A stretch of 64,000 nt of DNA from Pleodorina starrii (GCA_030267565.1 BRXU01000005.1:1411501-1475500), one strand, 5' to 3'. Counted from the first letter of the stretch, positions 45,901-58,900 are shown. Notes: generated from the letters alone by a model not told the origin. A program made the numbers and translations.

Positions 45901-48900
45901 CCAACCTGCACCAGCACAGTGCGGGGCATACCACACCCCTAAAACCCAACCTTAAACAACCCTAAAAACCCTAAAACCCTTAAAACCCAACCCAACATGG
46001 CGCAGCTGGACATGTCCCCGCCGCGCACACCCGCAGCCAGTGCATGCCCCCCCCCGTTACCCCCCACCCCCTTCGCCCTGCCCCGCCCCCGCCCCCGCCC
46101 CTGCCTCTCCCCCTCGTCCCCCCATACGCCCTCCCCCTCCAGACCCCCGTGCGCCTGACCTTCGCTGTCCGCCTGCTCCCGCTGGCTGGCGGCATCATGT
46201 CCCACCTGCTGCTGTGCCACCCGGGCGGCTCCCCGCTGCCGGGACTGGGGCTGCACCTGGGCTGGGAGGCGGCCATGTTCCTGCTGGCGGCGAGCATGCA
46301 GGTGCGGCGGGCTGGGGGCGGGGGGCCAGGGCCAGGGCGGGGCGGGGCGGAGCGGGTAGGAGGGCAGGTAAGAAGAAGCCGCAGCGATGGAACACAGCGG
46401 CGGTAGGAGGGGAGCGAGGCGGGAGACGGGAGGGGGGGAGTAGAGGCTGCGGCGGGCGCGCTGCTGTGGCTGTACGCCCCGCCGCCTTGCTGTGAAAGCA
46501 AGCCCTGAAACGCTGAAGAAGCGATGATGGACTGCGTAGCAGCGTGTATTAACGTCCAGAAACCCCGCCCCCGTCCCCGCCCCGCCCCACGCCCCGCCCT
46601 GCCCCCGCCCCGCCGTGCCCCCGGTCAGGCCCGCCATATGGCCGACTACCGCCTCAGCCGCCTCTCCTCCGCGGGCGCCAGCACCGCCTCCCTAACGCCC
46701 TCGCAGTCGCGGCCGCTGTCCCCCGCACCCTCCTGCTTCTCCTTCTCACCTGACGTGGGGGGATTCGCCAGCGCCAAGACCGCCGCCAGCGCCGCCAGCG
46801 GCGGCGCCGCCGCCGCCGCCGCCGCCACCGACGACATTGGCAGCGGCGCCGGCAGCAGCATACTCAAGTCCCTCGCCGCCGCCGTCGCCGCCGCCGCCGC
46901 CGCCGCGAACGCCAGCGATGATGGCGGCGGGAACGCCTCCACCATCGCCAGCTTCCTCTCAGCCACGCCCAGCGAAAAGAGCCCGCCGACGCCGACGTCG
47001 TACAGTATCTTTGACGCCGTCAGCGAGCCGGCGGAGCCGCTGCCGCCGCCGCCGCCGGCTTCTGAGCCAAGCTCCAGCCTCAGGCTGCTGTGGTCGGCAG
47101 TGGCGCAGTGGGACGACGCCGCGGGCGCCCCGGTCGCCGCCGCCGCCACCGACCCCTGGGACATCTCCCTGGACAAGTGCGTGCTTGCCATGGCGCCGCG
47201 CCGCACGAGCGTACTGCACCTGAGCTTCTCCTGTACGGCAAGTGTTGTGGACGAGCTGCAGGTGGTACTGCGCCACGTGTCGCCCGCCTCGATGGCCTCC
47301 GGCGTGCACTCCGCCACCCCCGCCGGAGTCATCACTCGCACCCTGGCGCCGCCCGCCGCCGCTCACGTGCAGCAGCCCAACGGCTCGGCGCTGCGCTTCG
47401 ACGCGGAGTTGACCATGGTGGCGGCGCCGCAGGACATGCCGGGTGTCGTACACGTGGAGCTGTGGCGCGGCCGCCGCCGGCTGGCGGCGCGGCCGGTGCT
47501 GATGACGGCGGCGGTGCCGCCTGACGCCGGCGGCGAGCGCCGGAGCAGCGCCGCCGCGGTCGCGGCGGCCGCCGCGGCGGCGGCGCCGGAAGGGGACGAG
47601 CTGCCCGCCTGGTTGACGGACGTGGCGGCGTATGTGGAAACGATCACGGTGCGTCGTCTGAAGCCACCTCCCGTCACCGGTGCATAAGTGAGGAGAGGAC
47701 GGGGGGCTTGCCGTCCGTCGCTGCGTCGCAGATGCGCATTTGGGGCCCGCGCATTCGCCTTGCCGTGGTCTCCGCCGCCCCGCCTTTGCACTCTACAAGT
47801 CTGTATACATATCAACATATGCCCCCATTCCCCGCTGGATTGTTTCTCCTCTAAACGCCCGCGCTTCGCTCGCGCCTCTGCCGCCCAGGCGGAAGGCCAC
47901 GTCTCCGCCGCCCAGCAATTCCTGGAGGAGCTGGGCGGCTGGATGGCGCAGCTGGCGGCCCTGCAGCGAGGCATCCCCGCATCGCCGGACGGCGCCGGCG
48001 CCCAGCACCTCGCTCGAGTGCTGCGAGTGCATAGGGCGGGCTGGGTGCCGCCGGCGGCGCCGCCGGCGGCGGCGGCTGCCGGCCGCCGCCGCCATGCCGG
48101 CGGCAGCGCCAGCGGCGCGGCGGCGGCGCCGGAGACGGCGACGGCGGCGGCGGCGGTGGACCCCGCCGCCGCTGCGATGCGGCAGGTGTTGCTGTGCCAG
48201 GGCCAGGGGCTGTTGGCGGTGGCGGTGGAGGCGGGCTGTTTGGCTCTGAGTGAGCAGCTGTTGGGGCTGCTGATGGGGCCGCTGGGAGGCGGGCTGGAGG
48301 CGCTGCTGGAGGCGGCGGTGACGCCGGTGACGGGGCTGCCGCTGCTTCACGCGGCGGTCAAGAGCGGCTGCACACACATGGTGCGTTCTGGGAGGAGATG
48401 TGGGCGAGGCTGTGGATTCTGGGGAGTGGGGAGTGGGGAGTCAGCGTATGGGGTTGGGGTTGGGTCGGAAGGCGTCGGGAGTGAGGGGGACGGGAAGCCG
48501 CGTCGAGCTCTTTCCCCACATCTCCCTTTCCTTTCCTTTCCATAACTGACGAGATTGAGATCGGATTGACTGAGAGGTGGACCCCAATTCCATTGGGATC
48601 GCAGGTCGACCTCGTGGCGGGCTGGCACAGTCGCGCCGGCGCCGCTGACATTTGGTCCAGGGAGGCTGTCGTACGCGCCGTGAGCCTGGAACCGCGCAAC
48701 CCGAGCTGGGTCATGCGGCACGGCGCGTCCGCCTCCGCCGCCGTCACCTCCGCCGGCCCCGGCGCACCGCCTGGCGGCGCCGCCGGGGTTGAAGCCGCCG
48801 CCTGGCCCGTCGCCGTCGCCGGCGGCGGCGGCGTCGGCGTGGGTGTGAGCGCGGCATCGCCGCCCGCCGCGGCCGCGGCCGCGGCCGCGCCGGCGCCGGC

Positions 48901-51374
48901 GGCGGCGGTGACGGCGGCAGTGGAGGCGGGCCCGCGGCCGATGATGTTTCTGACGCGGTGCGACAGTTTGGTGGACAGTGCGGCCGCGGCGGAGGCGGAG
49001 GCGGAGGCGGCGGAGGGCGGCTGCCGGGATGCGGATGCAGATGCGGATTTGGAGCACGGGGTGTACGGCATGTGGAGCGGCGACTCGCGGGGCTTGTCGC
49101 TGGACCTGCCGCAGGGCCACCACCACCACCACCACCACCATCACCACCACCATGACGACAAGGACGCTAATCTGACGGGGTGAGTGCGAGGGGCGGATGA
49201 CTGGGAGTGCGAGTGCCGGGGGAGAGCGCGCACGCCGTTTTTGTGTGTGAGAATATTATACACATGAAGTTATATGGTAATTTATATATATCTAATATAT
49301 GTATCTAATATATATGATATTCTCGGGGAAATCAGGGGAAATACCGTACCCTCGGGAAAAGCTGCGATGAATTCTGGTGAGCCGCATGGCGAATAGAGCA
49401 GCCGCCGCGGAAAATGAGACGCACGCGCATCCCTTGCTGGGTTGCCGTTGGAAGGCTGGCGGCGGCGGATGCGGCACGGATCCCAGGGGATGTCCGACGG
49501 CTGAGCGCCGTCCCGGCGTCCCGGCATCGCAATCCCGCAGTGCAGACTGTAGTGCTAACATCACGTTACGCCGCCGTACATGTACGGCGGGCAACCGCGC
49601 CGCCCCACAGGTCGTTCCTTCTGGAGACGGGCCGTCAGTCCCTCCTGCGCAGCGTTAACAACATGATGACGATGCCGCCGCTATCCTCGGCGCCGTCGAT
49701 GCCGGTTGCGCCATCATCGGCGGCAACGGCCGCGTCGGGGTCAGGCGGGTCAGCGATGGCGCCGCCGGCGCCGCCGGCGCCGCCGCCGCCGCGTCAGCCG
49801 GATCCGCCGACAGCTGCCGGATCCAGCTTCACCGCCGCAGCCGCCGCCACCTTCGCCGCGTCGTACACCTCCACGGGCGTGTCCGTCGCCGCCGCCATCG
49901 CCGCCGCGGGCCGAGCGGCGCCGCCGGACCAGCCGCTGGCTTCCGGCCTCTCCGCGCCGTTCAAAGTGATGTGCTTCCGCCCCGAAACCACGGGCGCGTC
50001 GAGTGCCGTAAAAGTGCTCCCGCGCGACGCCCGCGACGACGAGGAGCGGCCGGCGGCTGGCGGCGGCGGCCTGCTGCTGCCGCACGTGCTGAGTGACCCG
50101 CGGGTCGCTGGCGTCTTCCTGGGCGGCGGCGGCAGCGAGCTCTCAGCCGTCGTAGCGCAGAGCAGCGCCGTACTGGCCGCCACCACCACCGCCGCCGCGA
50201 CGTCGATGTCGACCGCGGCAGCGGCGGTGTATGCAGATCAGGGCCGCCTGCACGGCGGCGGCGGCGGCGGCGCTGCCTCCGCCGCGCCGCCGGCGCGGAG
50301 CTCCCTGGAGTCCCAGTGGACGCTTGTGGACGGGGCCGTGCTGCTGCTGACGCCCTTGCACGTGGCGCTGGCTCTGGGGGACGAGGGCCGGGTTGCGACC
50401 CACATCTTGAACAAATTCAATGAGGCAAGCACCGGTACCTGGGGCAGGTGGGCGGCTGCCTCTCTCGCTGGCTGGATGGATGGATGGATGGTGGCCCCAC
50501 GGCTTGGAGCTCGGCGCCCGCTGACTTCAACGCCTCGCGACTTGAGCACCCCCGAACGCGAAAATGAACCCAATCTCGCCGGCAAGCCCGGACGGAGCCC
50601 CGGCCCCCTGACGCCCACCCCCACCCACGACCAACCCCTTCCTCCTCACAGGCGCATGAGCTCATGGGTTCAAGCCAGGGCCCCTGGCTAGCCACCGGCG
50701 CCTCGAATGCCGGGGCCTCGGCGCTCGACTCGTGCACCATGGCCAGCCCCTTCGAGACGCCAGCCGTCCTCGCCGCCGCAGGAGCCAGCTCCTCCTACGC
50801 CGGCTTTGCCGGACCGCTGATGCCGTCGGGCATCAGCCTGCGCCGCGGCGGCAGCACCAACACCAACACCACCGCCGGCGGCGGCGGCGGCGGCGCCTCC
50901 TCCTTCACGAGCATCGCGCTGGCCTTCGCAACGCACTGCTCGGCGGCGGCCTCCCACGCGGGCCGTTACCGCGTCAGCGGCATCGGCATCGGCGGCTGGG
51001 GCAGCTCCGCCGCCATGGCGGCGCCGTCGCCAGTGCCGGCGGCGCCGGCGCCTGCCGGCGCCGAGCGCGCGACGCCGCGTGGCTGGCTGCGCATGAGCGG
51101 GCGCGCTGTGAGCGGCCTGGAAGACGCGGGCGCCGGCGTCGGCGGCGGAGCGCTGCCGCCGCCTGCGCGGTACCTGGGGGCGATCGAGGATGTGGAGCGG
51201 GAGGAGGAGGCGGCGGAGGCGGCGGCGGCGGTGCGCTGGCTGCCGACCAGGTCGGGGTTCTGGGAGGGGCGACGCCGGGGGGCGGGGGCCAGCGGCCAGG
51301 GGGAGCAGCAGGCGCCCGCGGCGGCGGAGGGGAAGGACGGCGGCGGCGGGCAGCGGCGCGTGTGGCAGCGGTGA
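38642..51374 (+). CDS. Large polytopic membrane protein with ankyrin-like segments
   Basis: 18 phase-consistent exons: 38642-38739, 38831-38911, 39112-39324, 39764-39791, 40132-40221, 40674-41105, 41552-42312, 42600-42957, 43258-43361, 43599-44229, 44516-44956, 45448-45522, 46143-46301, 46629-47648, 47889-48380, 48605-49179, 49611-50424, 50652-51374; 2364 aa. Hydrophobic spans: SLVVEIFLACSASSLLLCLL (exon 3), PLVILLSLSWQAWIFLFSAM (exon 6), LMTATMLFFYVV and LVYVGVAIRGLQLISTCLGI (exon 11), exon 12, and two in exon 13. Exon 7 starts with a long Gln/His tract. Exons 14-18 look cytosolic or lumenal. TGLPLLHAAVKSGCTHM and LTPLHVALALGDEGRVATHI resemble ankyrin helices. A run of 12 His occurs in exon 16. 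No known transporter or enzyme family is recognised. Confidence 0.75.
40606..40668. repeat. 10-bp tandem repeat CCGCGCCGCC-type
   Basis: Six near-identical 10-bp units (CCCCGCGCCG) lie directly upstream of the exon 6 acceptor of the polytopic membrane gene. Confidence 0.85.
42962..42996. repeat. TGGC tandem repeat at a 5' splice site
   Basis: (TGGC)n begins 4 nt into the intron after CAG|GTGAG at 42957 of the polytopic membrane gene. Confidence 0.85.
45630..45668. repeat. TGGC tandem repeat in intron
   Basis: A (GGCT)n run lies in the intron after exon 12 of the polytopic membrane gene. A shorter run at 45538-45555 sits just past the donor at 45523. Confidence 0.8.
45936..45993. repeat. Interstitial telomere-like CCCTAAAA tract
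   Basis: Degenerate CCCTAAAA units (CCCCTAAAACCC, CCCTAAAAACCCTAAAACCC) lie in the intron 45523-46142. CCCTAAAA is the complement of the Chlamydomonas telomere unit TTTTAGGG. Confidence 0.75.
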
Positions 51375-52436
51375 GGGTGGCGGGGGAGCGGCGCTGAGGG
51401 CGAGCTCTGGCGGGCAAGGGCTGGGGGATGGAGGTGGTGGCGAGTGAGTGAGTGAGTGCGTGTATGTGTGGTGGTGGTGGTGGTGGTGGGCTGGCGAAGG
51501 TGTGGAGGTGTAGGGGCGCGCGTGAGGTGAGCACTGGGCCGGTGCACTCGGCGAGCTGGCAATGCGTGCGTCTGGCGGATTGAAGTAGAAGCGAGAGGTC
51601 ATGTGTGGCTGCGGAGGGTGGGAGCGCGCCGCGCCAGCTACGTGAGGAGGGTGAGCAGGGCGGATTGTGGAAAGCGTACCGTATGGCTGTTCACGCTTAG
51701 GCGTTGCAGGAAATTCGTTTGATTGTGTCGTCCGTCAATCGGCGCGGTGGCTTCAGGTCGGGTGCGAGGGCAGTGACTGGGATGGAGGATAGGTATGGTT
51801 CTTGCCTGCATACGGTAGCTCGGGTTCCTGTTGGCTTAGGGTTTTGCGTCGAGCGTCCCCGCGTCGCATCGATTGCATCGCATCGCGTGGCGCCAGTGTC
51901 AGCCGTTCCGTTAGACGCCAACGGTGGCGCGGGTGCAGGTACCGGCGGTATGGCGTGTACGTCCGCCCTCGTGGGCGGTGGCGGCGTGGCGCGTTGGGAT
52001 TAAGGTGAGGCATTGCTTGGGATTTAGGGCGTGCGGGGCATTGCCACAGACAGGTTTGATGGATGGATGGATGGATGAATGGACGGATGCGAATACTACC
52101 CTGGAATGCATTGAAGGGTATTGATCTGGAACCACATGCGATCGGCAACGGTTGTTCCTTTGCTATGTATATGTACGAACGGTTGTTCGTTGCAATGTAC
52201 AACCAGGGCCTCGGCCCTGCGTTGTTCGCCACAGATTGAGAGAGCTGCTCTTCGCAGTCCTCGCTGCTCGAAGTGCCGTCCGAACGTCCGATGCGCTCTC
52301 CGTGTCTACCGCGGTTGACAAGGAGGAGAATGGTCGTGTCCTGAGCTTCCGGCCCTACATTTTAACCAGGATGTGACCCTGTGTGAAGGAAAGGGCACAC
52401 GTTATGAAATTGTCTTTTCTTATGTAGATGCCTGGT

Positions 52437-52441
52437 TACAT
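52437..52441 (-). terminator. Candidate TGTAA polyadenylation signal, Sfi1-like gene
   Basis: TTACA on the + strand lies about 460 nt beyond the stop at 52901-52903. Confidence 0.35.
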
Positions 52442-52608
52442 TTCGGCTTCGCGGGCACGGGTCAAGCTCTCGCTTGCTGGCACCCGGGCTTGGTTCTCGA
52501 AGGCCGTTCGCGGGTGTAGACGTGTAGTTCCCGGCGTCGCAGGCAAACCGTTCGCACTTCACCCGGCGGCGGCGCCGGCGGAGAAAGAGATTTGGCGACT
52601 GGCCACAT

Positions 52609-52613
52609 TGTAA
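52609..52613 (+). terminator. Candidate TGTAA polyadenylation signal, membrane-protein gene
   Basis: This is the first good TGTAA found past the stop at 51374, giving a 1.2-kb 3' UTR. Such a long UTR makes the assignment tentative. Confidence 0.3.
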
Positions 52614-52900
52614 ATTTCCCGTCATGTATCCCGCATTCCCGCTGCCGCCATGTCCGGTATCGCGTGCGCAAGTGCGCGCCATTGCCTACGCCCCGCCCCT
52701 CCCCCGTATCATCTCCTATACGCCTGGCCGCTACCGTATACGTTTTCCAGTCCAGGTTAAGTAACACTAATACCCCAACGAGCCGTGGATACAATGCACG
52801 GCAGTTATGCCCCCACACGCCAGAAATGTAGCGTAAGCCGCACAAGCCGCAGTACGAGCAGTACGAGACAGTACGACAGTAACAGTACGACAGCGCGCCA

Positions 52901-55900
52901 TCACCACTGCTCCGCCGGCTGCCACGTATCGCCCCGCAGTCGAAGCAGTCTGGAGTCCCCGGGCAGTGCCACGTAGCGCTTGTAGGGTACATCATCGTCG
53001 CTGGCCGTCGGCGACGCCGCGTACGCCCCCATTGGCGGCCATTGCGAGCCTGCATTGAACGCTACTGCACCGCCACCGCTGTTACCGCCTTGCCCAACCG
53101 CCGAGCCGCTGCTCTTGCTGCGGCGGCCGCCTGCCGGCCGTCGGCCCGCCTTGCCATCCCCTCGGGGCAGGAGCCCCGAAACCGCCGCCATGCCCTCCTC
53201 CTGAGCGTGCTGCTGCAGCTCTGGCGGCGCCGCAATCCCCGACGATTGCTGTTGCTGCTGCTGCTGCTGCCGCCGCAAGAGCACGTCCGCTTGCGCAGTA
53301 CAGCCGCGGCCGGAACCGGAGCCCTCGCTGGGGCGGCCGCTGCGCGCCGACGGCGGCTCTCCTTGCTCCTGGGACGCGTCGGTCGGCCAGTTGGCTCCAG
53401 GGCGGGCACCCACGGCCACGTGATCGCCGCGCGCCGTCCGCCAGCTCTGGCCGTCACCTCCGCCGCCATTGCCGCCGCCGCGGGTTGATGCTCCTGAAGC
53501 TGGTCCCCAATCCGCGTCTGTACCTGCACCTGTATGCGCGTTGGGCGCGACTGATGAGGTAGCTGTCGGTGCTTCCAACGGGCTGGAACCCGCCTCCCAC
53601 GCCCTCGCCCTCGCCCTCACACTCCACTCCAAGTGCGCAGGCCCGACCGCCTGCGCTGCGCCGCGCGGTGGCGACGGCGCCGTCGTCGCCGTCGTTGCCG
53701 CAACCGCACCCGTTGCCGTCGTCGTGGCCGCCACCACCGCAGGGCGCATCCCCGACTTGGTAATCGGTGTCGTCGTCGTCGCGCTAGCGGCGGCGGCGGC
53801 GCCGCCGCTGCGGCAGCCAGCCGGCCCGCCGCTGCCCGACGGCGGCGGCGTGAGGTACTGCTCAGTGTACCAGGCCAGGTCTGATTCGAGCAGCTCGAAC
53901 AGCACATCCGGCGCCAGCTCCGCCAGGGCGGCGCCGCCACTGCCGCCGACACCACCGCCGCTGCCGCCAATGGCCCGGTCTAGCCCTCCGCTGCGGCTCT
54001 GCACGAACCTCGTCGCGTGAACACTGGGCGGCGTGTTCGTGATCAGGCCGGCGGCGCCACCGGTGCCGCTCAGCCGCCGGGTAGCGCCCGGACCGGTGCC
54101 GGTGCTGGTGATGGGGTCCGCCGCGGTCTCAGGCGGCGGTGTTGCCAGGGCAGCCGTGCCTGCGCCTGCGCCCGTGCAAGTGCCTGTGCCCGTGCCGTCC
54201 TTTGCCTGGCTTGTCATGGCGGTGCGCCGGCCGTCGAGCGGGGCCGAGGCGGGGCTGGGGACGGATGCGTGTCTTCTGAGGTCGGGACCGGGTGCGTCGA
54301 CTTGGGGCGGGGCCTGCGCTCCCTCGGGCGGTGGAAGTGGTGGGATCGGGGCACTGGCGGCACGGCCCACGGGCGCCGCGGCAGCGACGGCGGGGACGGC
54401 GCTCGCGACGTCAGGCCGTGGGGGCCCGGGCCGGGCGTCAATGCCCGGTGCCCGGAGCCGCGCGCCCTGCGGTGTCATCATCTCCGCGCCGCGCAGAGGT
54501 CCGCCGCCGCTCACCGTTTGCCGTTGCAGCGTCTGCTGCGGCGGTTGCTGCTGCGGTGGCGGTTGCTGGAGCTGTTGCGGCCGCAGCGGCAGCTGCTGCA
54601 TTTCCTTTTGGTGCTGCTGCTGCTGCTGCACGGGCCACTTGAACTCGAAGCTTTGGCAGCTGCTGCTGCCGCTGCTGTCGCGGCTGCTGGCTCCCCGCTG
54701 CTGCCACTCCTGCTGTGGTCCCACGCCCGCGACGGCGCCAGCGGTGGCGGCCACTGGCGGGCCGTGCGTCTTCGGAACGAGGCCCGGGACTGGGTCACGG
54801 TCCGCGTCCGCCGCTCCCGCCATGACCCACGGGACAACGCCGCCCGCCGGGCGCGGCAGCGCCGGCGGCGGGCCCTTCACCCTGGGTCCCGCCGCCATCA
54901 CCAGCGGCGGAAGGGGCTGCTGCTGAAGCTGCGCGACGGGAGCGGCCGCGGCGGCGACGGGTCGCGGCGTCGGCTCACCGGCCGCGGCGGCTGCGGCAGG
55001 CGGCGTCGGTGGATTGGAGGCTGCTGCGGCCAGCGCCCGCCAGGCGTGCAGGGTCGGGGCAAGGTACCGGTGGCGCGCGATTTCGTCGGCGGCGGCGAGC
55101 AGGGCTGCATCCTGGAGGAGCTCCTCGTGCAGGGTCTGTCGGAGGGCCTGCTGCTGGGTCATGACCTGCAGCGGAGGGGCACGGAGGGACATGGGCACGG
55201 ATGGATGAAGCGGTGATGTGCGGGTGGTGTGTACTGAGGGCACCGGTAGTGTGGTGGGCAGGTTGCAGCAGCAGCAGCAGCGGCCGCACCTGCACCGCCG
55301 CATCCGTCATCAGTAACCAGCAGCGGAAGCAGTTCCGCAGGCGCAGCACCCGGTGCACGCTGCGCCCGACCTCCATCCGCCGTGCCTCCTCCGCCTCTTC
55401 CTCTTCCTCCTGCTGCCACCGCCGCTGCCCCTCCATTACCTCCGGTCCCGCCATCCGCCGCTGCTCCATGCCCTCTGCCGGACAGCCGCTGCCCCGGCCA
55501 GTGCCCTCTCGCCAGGCCCGCTCCTCTTCCGCCTCCTCTTCCGCCGCTGCTGCCTCCGCCTCCAACGCCGCGGCGCCGGCAGCGGCCGCCGCAGTCGCCT
55601 CCGCCGCCATCCTTGCGTGGGCGGCGACGTTCCGCCACGCCGCCAGGCAGGCGCGCGCCATTGCGGTGGCGCGGTGGCGCAGCAGCACACGCACAGAGGC
55701 GCGCTGCGCCCAGCGGGTCACCCAGCCGCGCATCGTCCGGCTCGCCAGGCTGTGCGCGCGGTGGGCCGCCGCCACCCGTGCCGCGTGCAGGCCGGCGGCG
55801 TGGGCGCGGCGCCAGGCGATCCAGGCAGCGCGCAGCAGCCGCAGCAGGCGCAGCCCGGCCAGTGTGACCCAGGAGGCCTCGCGGCGCGCCTATTCGGGGG

Positions 55901-58900
55901 GTGATAGTGGTGGTCACAGCGATGGCGGCGGTGGTGGCAACAGTGAATGCGATGGTGGTGGTGGTGGTGAGATCGGTTAAGGTCTTCCGCCCGCAAGGGT
56001 ATGATAGTGTACGGCAAGCGCGGCCGCTCGCTGCATCCTCCCCGCTCCCTCTCCCTTCCCCTCTCTGGCCCTGGCCCCGACCCACCTGCTGCGCCCGTGT
56101 GTGGTCTCGCCAGGCCCGCAGCGCCCGGAACCTCAGCCGCTGACCGCACCACTGCGCGAGGCGGAAGCCCATCCGCCGCAGAGCCACCTGGCGGCCGAAC
56201 GGCCGGGCGAGCGAGCGAGCGGGAAGGCGGGCCGGGTCGGTGGGTGTGTGGCCCAAAGGGACAGACGCCAAGGCAGGCAGCAGGCACCACGATGGGCGCG
56301 GTTATAAGTGACTGACAAACACTGGATTTCGGGGGTCCTGGGGCCCCTGTGGAAACAAGTAGCTGGCTTCTGACTGGGTTATTCTGTCCACCATACCAAG
56401 GAGCTGCATCTGGACTGGGGTTTCATGTAAAGCCGTGCAGTGCCGTGAACATGAATGCATGCAGGTCTACGGTCGGTGGGGTGGGGTGGGGCGCAGTGGG
56501 GGACCGCCGGGCGCAACGGGCGCGCGGAGGGACGGGCACGCAGCAGCACGGACCTGTCGCCGCCAGCCCTCGAAGACGCGCTTCGCCAATAACCGCATCG
56601 CCGCGGGCAGCGGCGCCTGCTGCCGCGGCAGAAGTCGCTGCTGCTGCTGCTGCTGAACCTGCTGGGGCGGGCCCCACGCCATTCGCGGTTGGCCTACCTG
56701 CCCTGCAGGCCAGAAGGCGGACACACGGGGGACGCGGGGCCGGGTGAACTTGATTGATCAAATTGCGACAACGGACAACTGCCTCTGTTTATCAAGGCAG
56801 TGCAATGCAGACCTGATTATTACCGGGTGCACACAGGGTGCGCACACAGCGACTTTGGCCGCAGGACTTCAGCCTTGCCAGATGCAGGCCGCCGCCATCG
56901 CCAGGTCGGGGAGAAACTCACCGAGGGGCTCGGTGCCGCCAGCGGCGGCCCAGCGACTCGCTGCTGTGGTGACGGAGGGCGTCCGGAAGGCGCCCGCTGC
57001 TGCGCGCGGCGGCGTGCCGTTGTCGCTACTGCTGCGTGCGCGCCCCCGTCCGTGTCCCGCACCCCCGCCTCCGCCTCCGCCGCCCTGACAGTACCCCAGG
57101 AACTCCTCAACGGCCTCCAGCCGCGGTGAAGCGCCCGGCACGTGAGGGTTACCGCAATCCGCCACCAGCGCAGCCAAGCTGGCGACTGTGCCGCAGTCGC
57201 TGCCCCCAGAGGCACCCCGACGGAATGGCAAGGGCGGCGGAAACGCCGCCGCCGCCGCCGCGGCGACTGCGGCGACAGCGCCCCCGCCCGCGGCGCCGCG
57301 GAGCGGTGCCGGGATCTCGCGCCCTGGCTCGACTAGGAGCATGGCTGCAGGGCCGCCGTCGCCGCCTCCGGCTCCGTCGCCGGGCGCCAGGCCCATTTGC
57401 TCGGCTTGTAGCAGCAGGCTGCCAGCGATGGCGCTCGCGACTGCATCGAAGCTCGAGTGTTGTGTGCTACCACCGTGCCTTGACACTGCTCCCGATGGCC
57501 GTTGCCACTGCTGCTGCTGCAGGCGCAGCGTCTCCAGTGCTTCACCGCAGCTGGAGTCCTGCGGGGGGTGACCGGCCTGGCCCTGCTGCGCGTGCCTCTG
57601 CGGCCGAGGCTGAGGCTGCTTCCGGCGCGCCGCGAGCTGCCCCTGCGCGCCCTTGGGCAGTGAGGACGGCGGGCCGATGCCCGGCGGTGTCCAAGGCAGC
57701 GCGGCGGTGGCGGCACTGTCCGCCGCCGCGTGCCGCGGCGAGGGTGATGGTGAGGTGGCGAGCGCGCTCTGCCGAAGCAGCTGCTGGGCCGCGGACTGCG
57801 CGGCGGCGGCGGCGGCGGCGCCGCGCTGCACTCGCTGCTGCAGCTGCTGCGTCCGACTGGCGCTGTCGGCCCTCGGGATGCGCTCGTCGGGGTGCTGACC
57901 TCGCCCTCGCGCCTGTACCCGGCCGCGCAGCTCCCCATGCTGCTGCTGCTGTTGCCGCTGCTGCTGCCTCCCCAGTTGGACCGATGGCTGAGGCGAGCGG
58001 CGCGGGTTCTGGGTCGGACCACGCGCAAGGTTGAGATGGCAGTCTTCTTGCTGCTGCTGATCCTGCTGATACTGATCCAGCTGCTGCTGCTGATACTGGT
58101 GGCTGTGATGCTGAGCAGCGGTGTTCTTGTGCTGCTGCTGGTGCTGCTGGTTGCGCTGCTGCTGCGCGACCCAAGGCTCCTGCCGCCTCACGCCGTTGCC
58201 TGCCCCCGCCATGGGCCCAGATCTGGGTCCGGTCGCGGTCCCGGGCTCGGGCCCCGCAGAGCCGACGGGGCGAGGGGAGAGCAGCAGCAGCAGCTCTTCC
58301 ACGCCCTCCAGCCACTCCGCCGGGATGGGCTGCGAGCTCCCGGGCCCGAGTCCGGGCGTCGCCGGCGCCACTGCCGCCGCGGTGGTCGGCGGCAGCAAGG
58401 CCGCCAGGGATGAGGGCGACATGAGCCGCGGGGAGGACTCAGCCCCTGTCGAGGTCCCTGCCCCACCGCCGGTCAGTGCGGCCCAGACGGCGGCTGTGGC
58501 GCCGTTGCCGATGCTGCCTGCCACACCCCTTCCGCCCTGCTGCGGTCGCGGACTGCGCTCGGCGTGCAGGACTGGGTAGGCCCAGGGCTCGGGGGAGCTC
58601 TGCCGGAGCTCCGGTGAACGATCGCGGCCCTTGTCGTTTTGGTGGCGATGCTGGGACTGCTGCCGGCCCTGGTGGTCGTGTTGTCGCAGCTGCTGCTGTT
58701 GATGCTGTTGGCTGGGACCCGGCCGCGGCAGCATGAGCTCTTCACTTAGCCAGGATGCGCGGGGAGAGGACGCGGAAGACGGGAAGAAGCCCATCGGGGC
58801 AGGCAGCCGGCTGGGCCCCAGCGCCGCCAGCGCTGCGTGGCGCGGCACGGCGCCGTCCGCTGCGCTTCCTGCCGCCGCCGGCGCGGAAGATGGCGATGGC

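Larger units (their letters stand above)
51375..52900. other. Convergent 3' region of the membrane-protein and Sfi1-like genes
   Basis: No exon is supported. It contains a GTG run (51470-51490), a short TGGATGGA run (52058-52080), and opposing TGTAA signals at 52609 (+) and 52437 (-). Confidence 0.45.

Noticed and set aside
54017..55216. 399-codon + strand frame opposite the Sfi1-like gene
   Set aside because: Arg/Gly/Leu-rich shadow with no motifs. The - strand frame here is 755 codons, in phase with five other exons.
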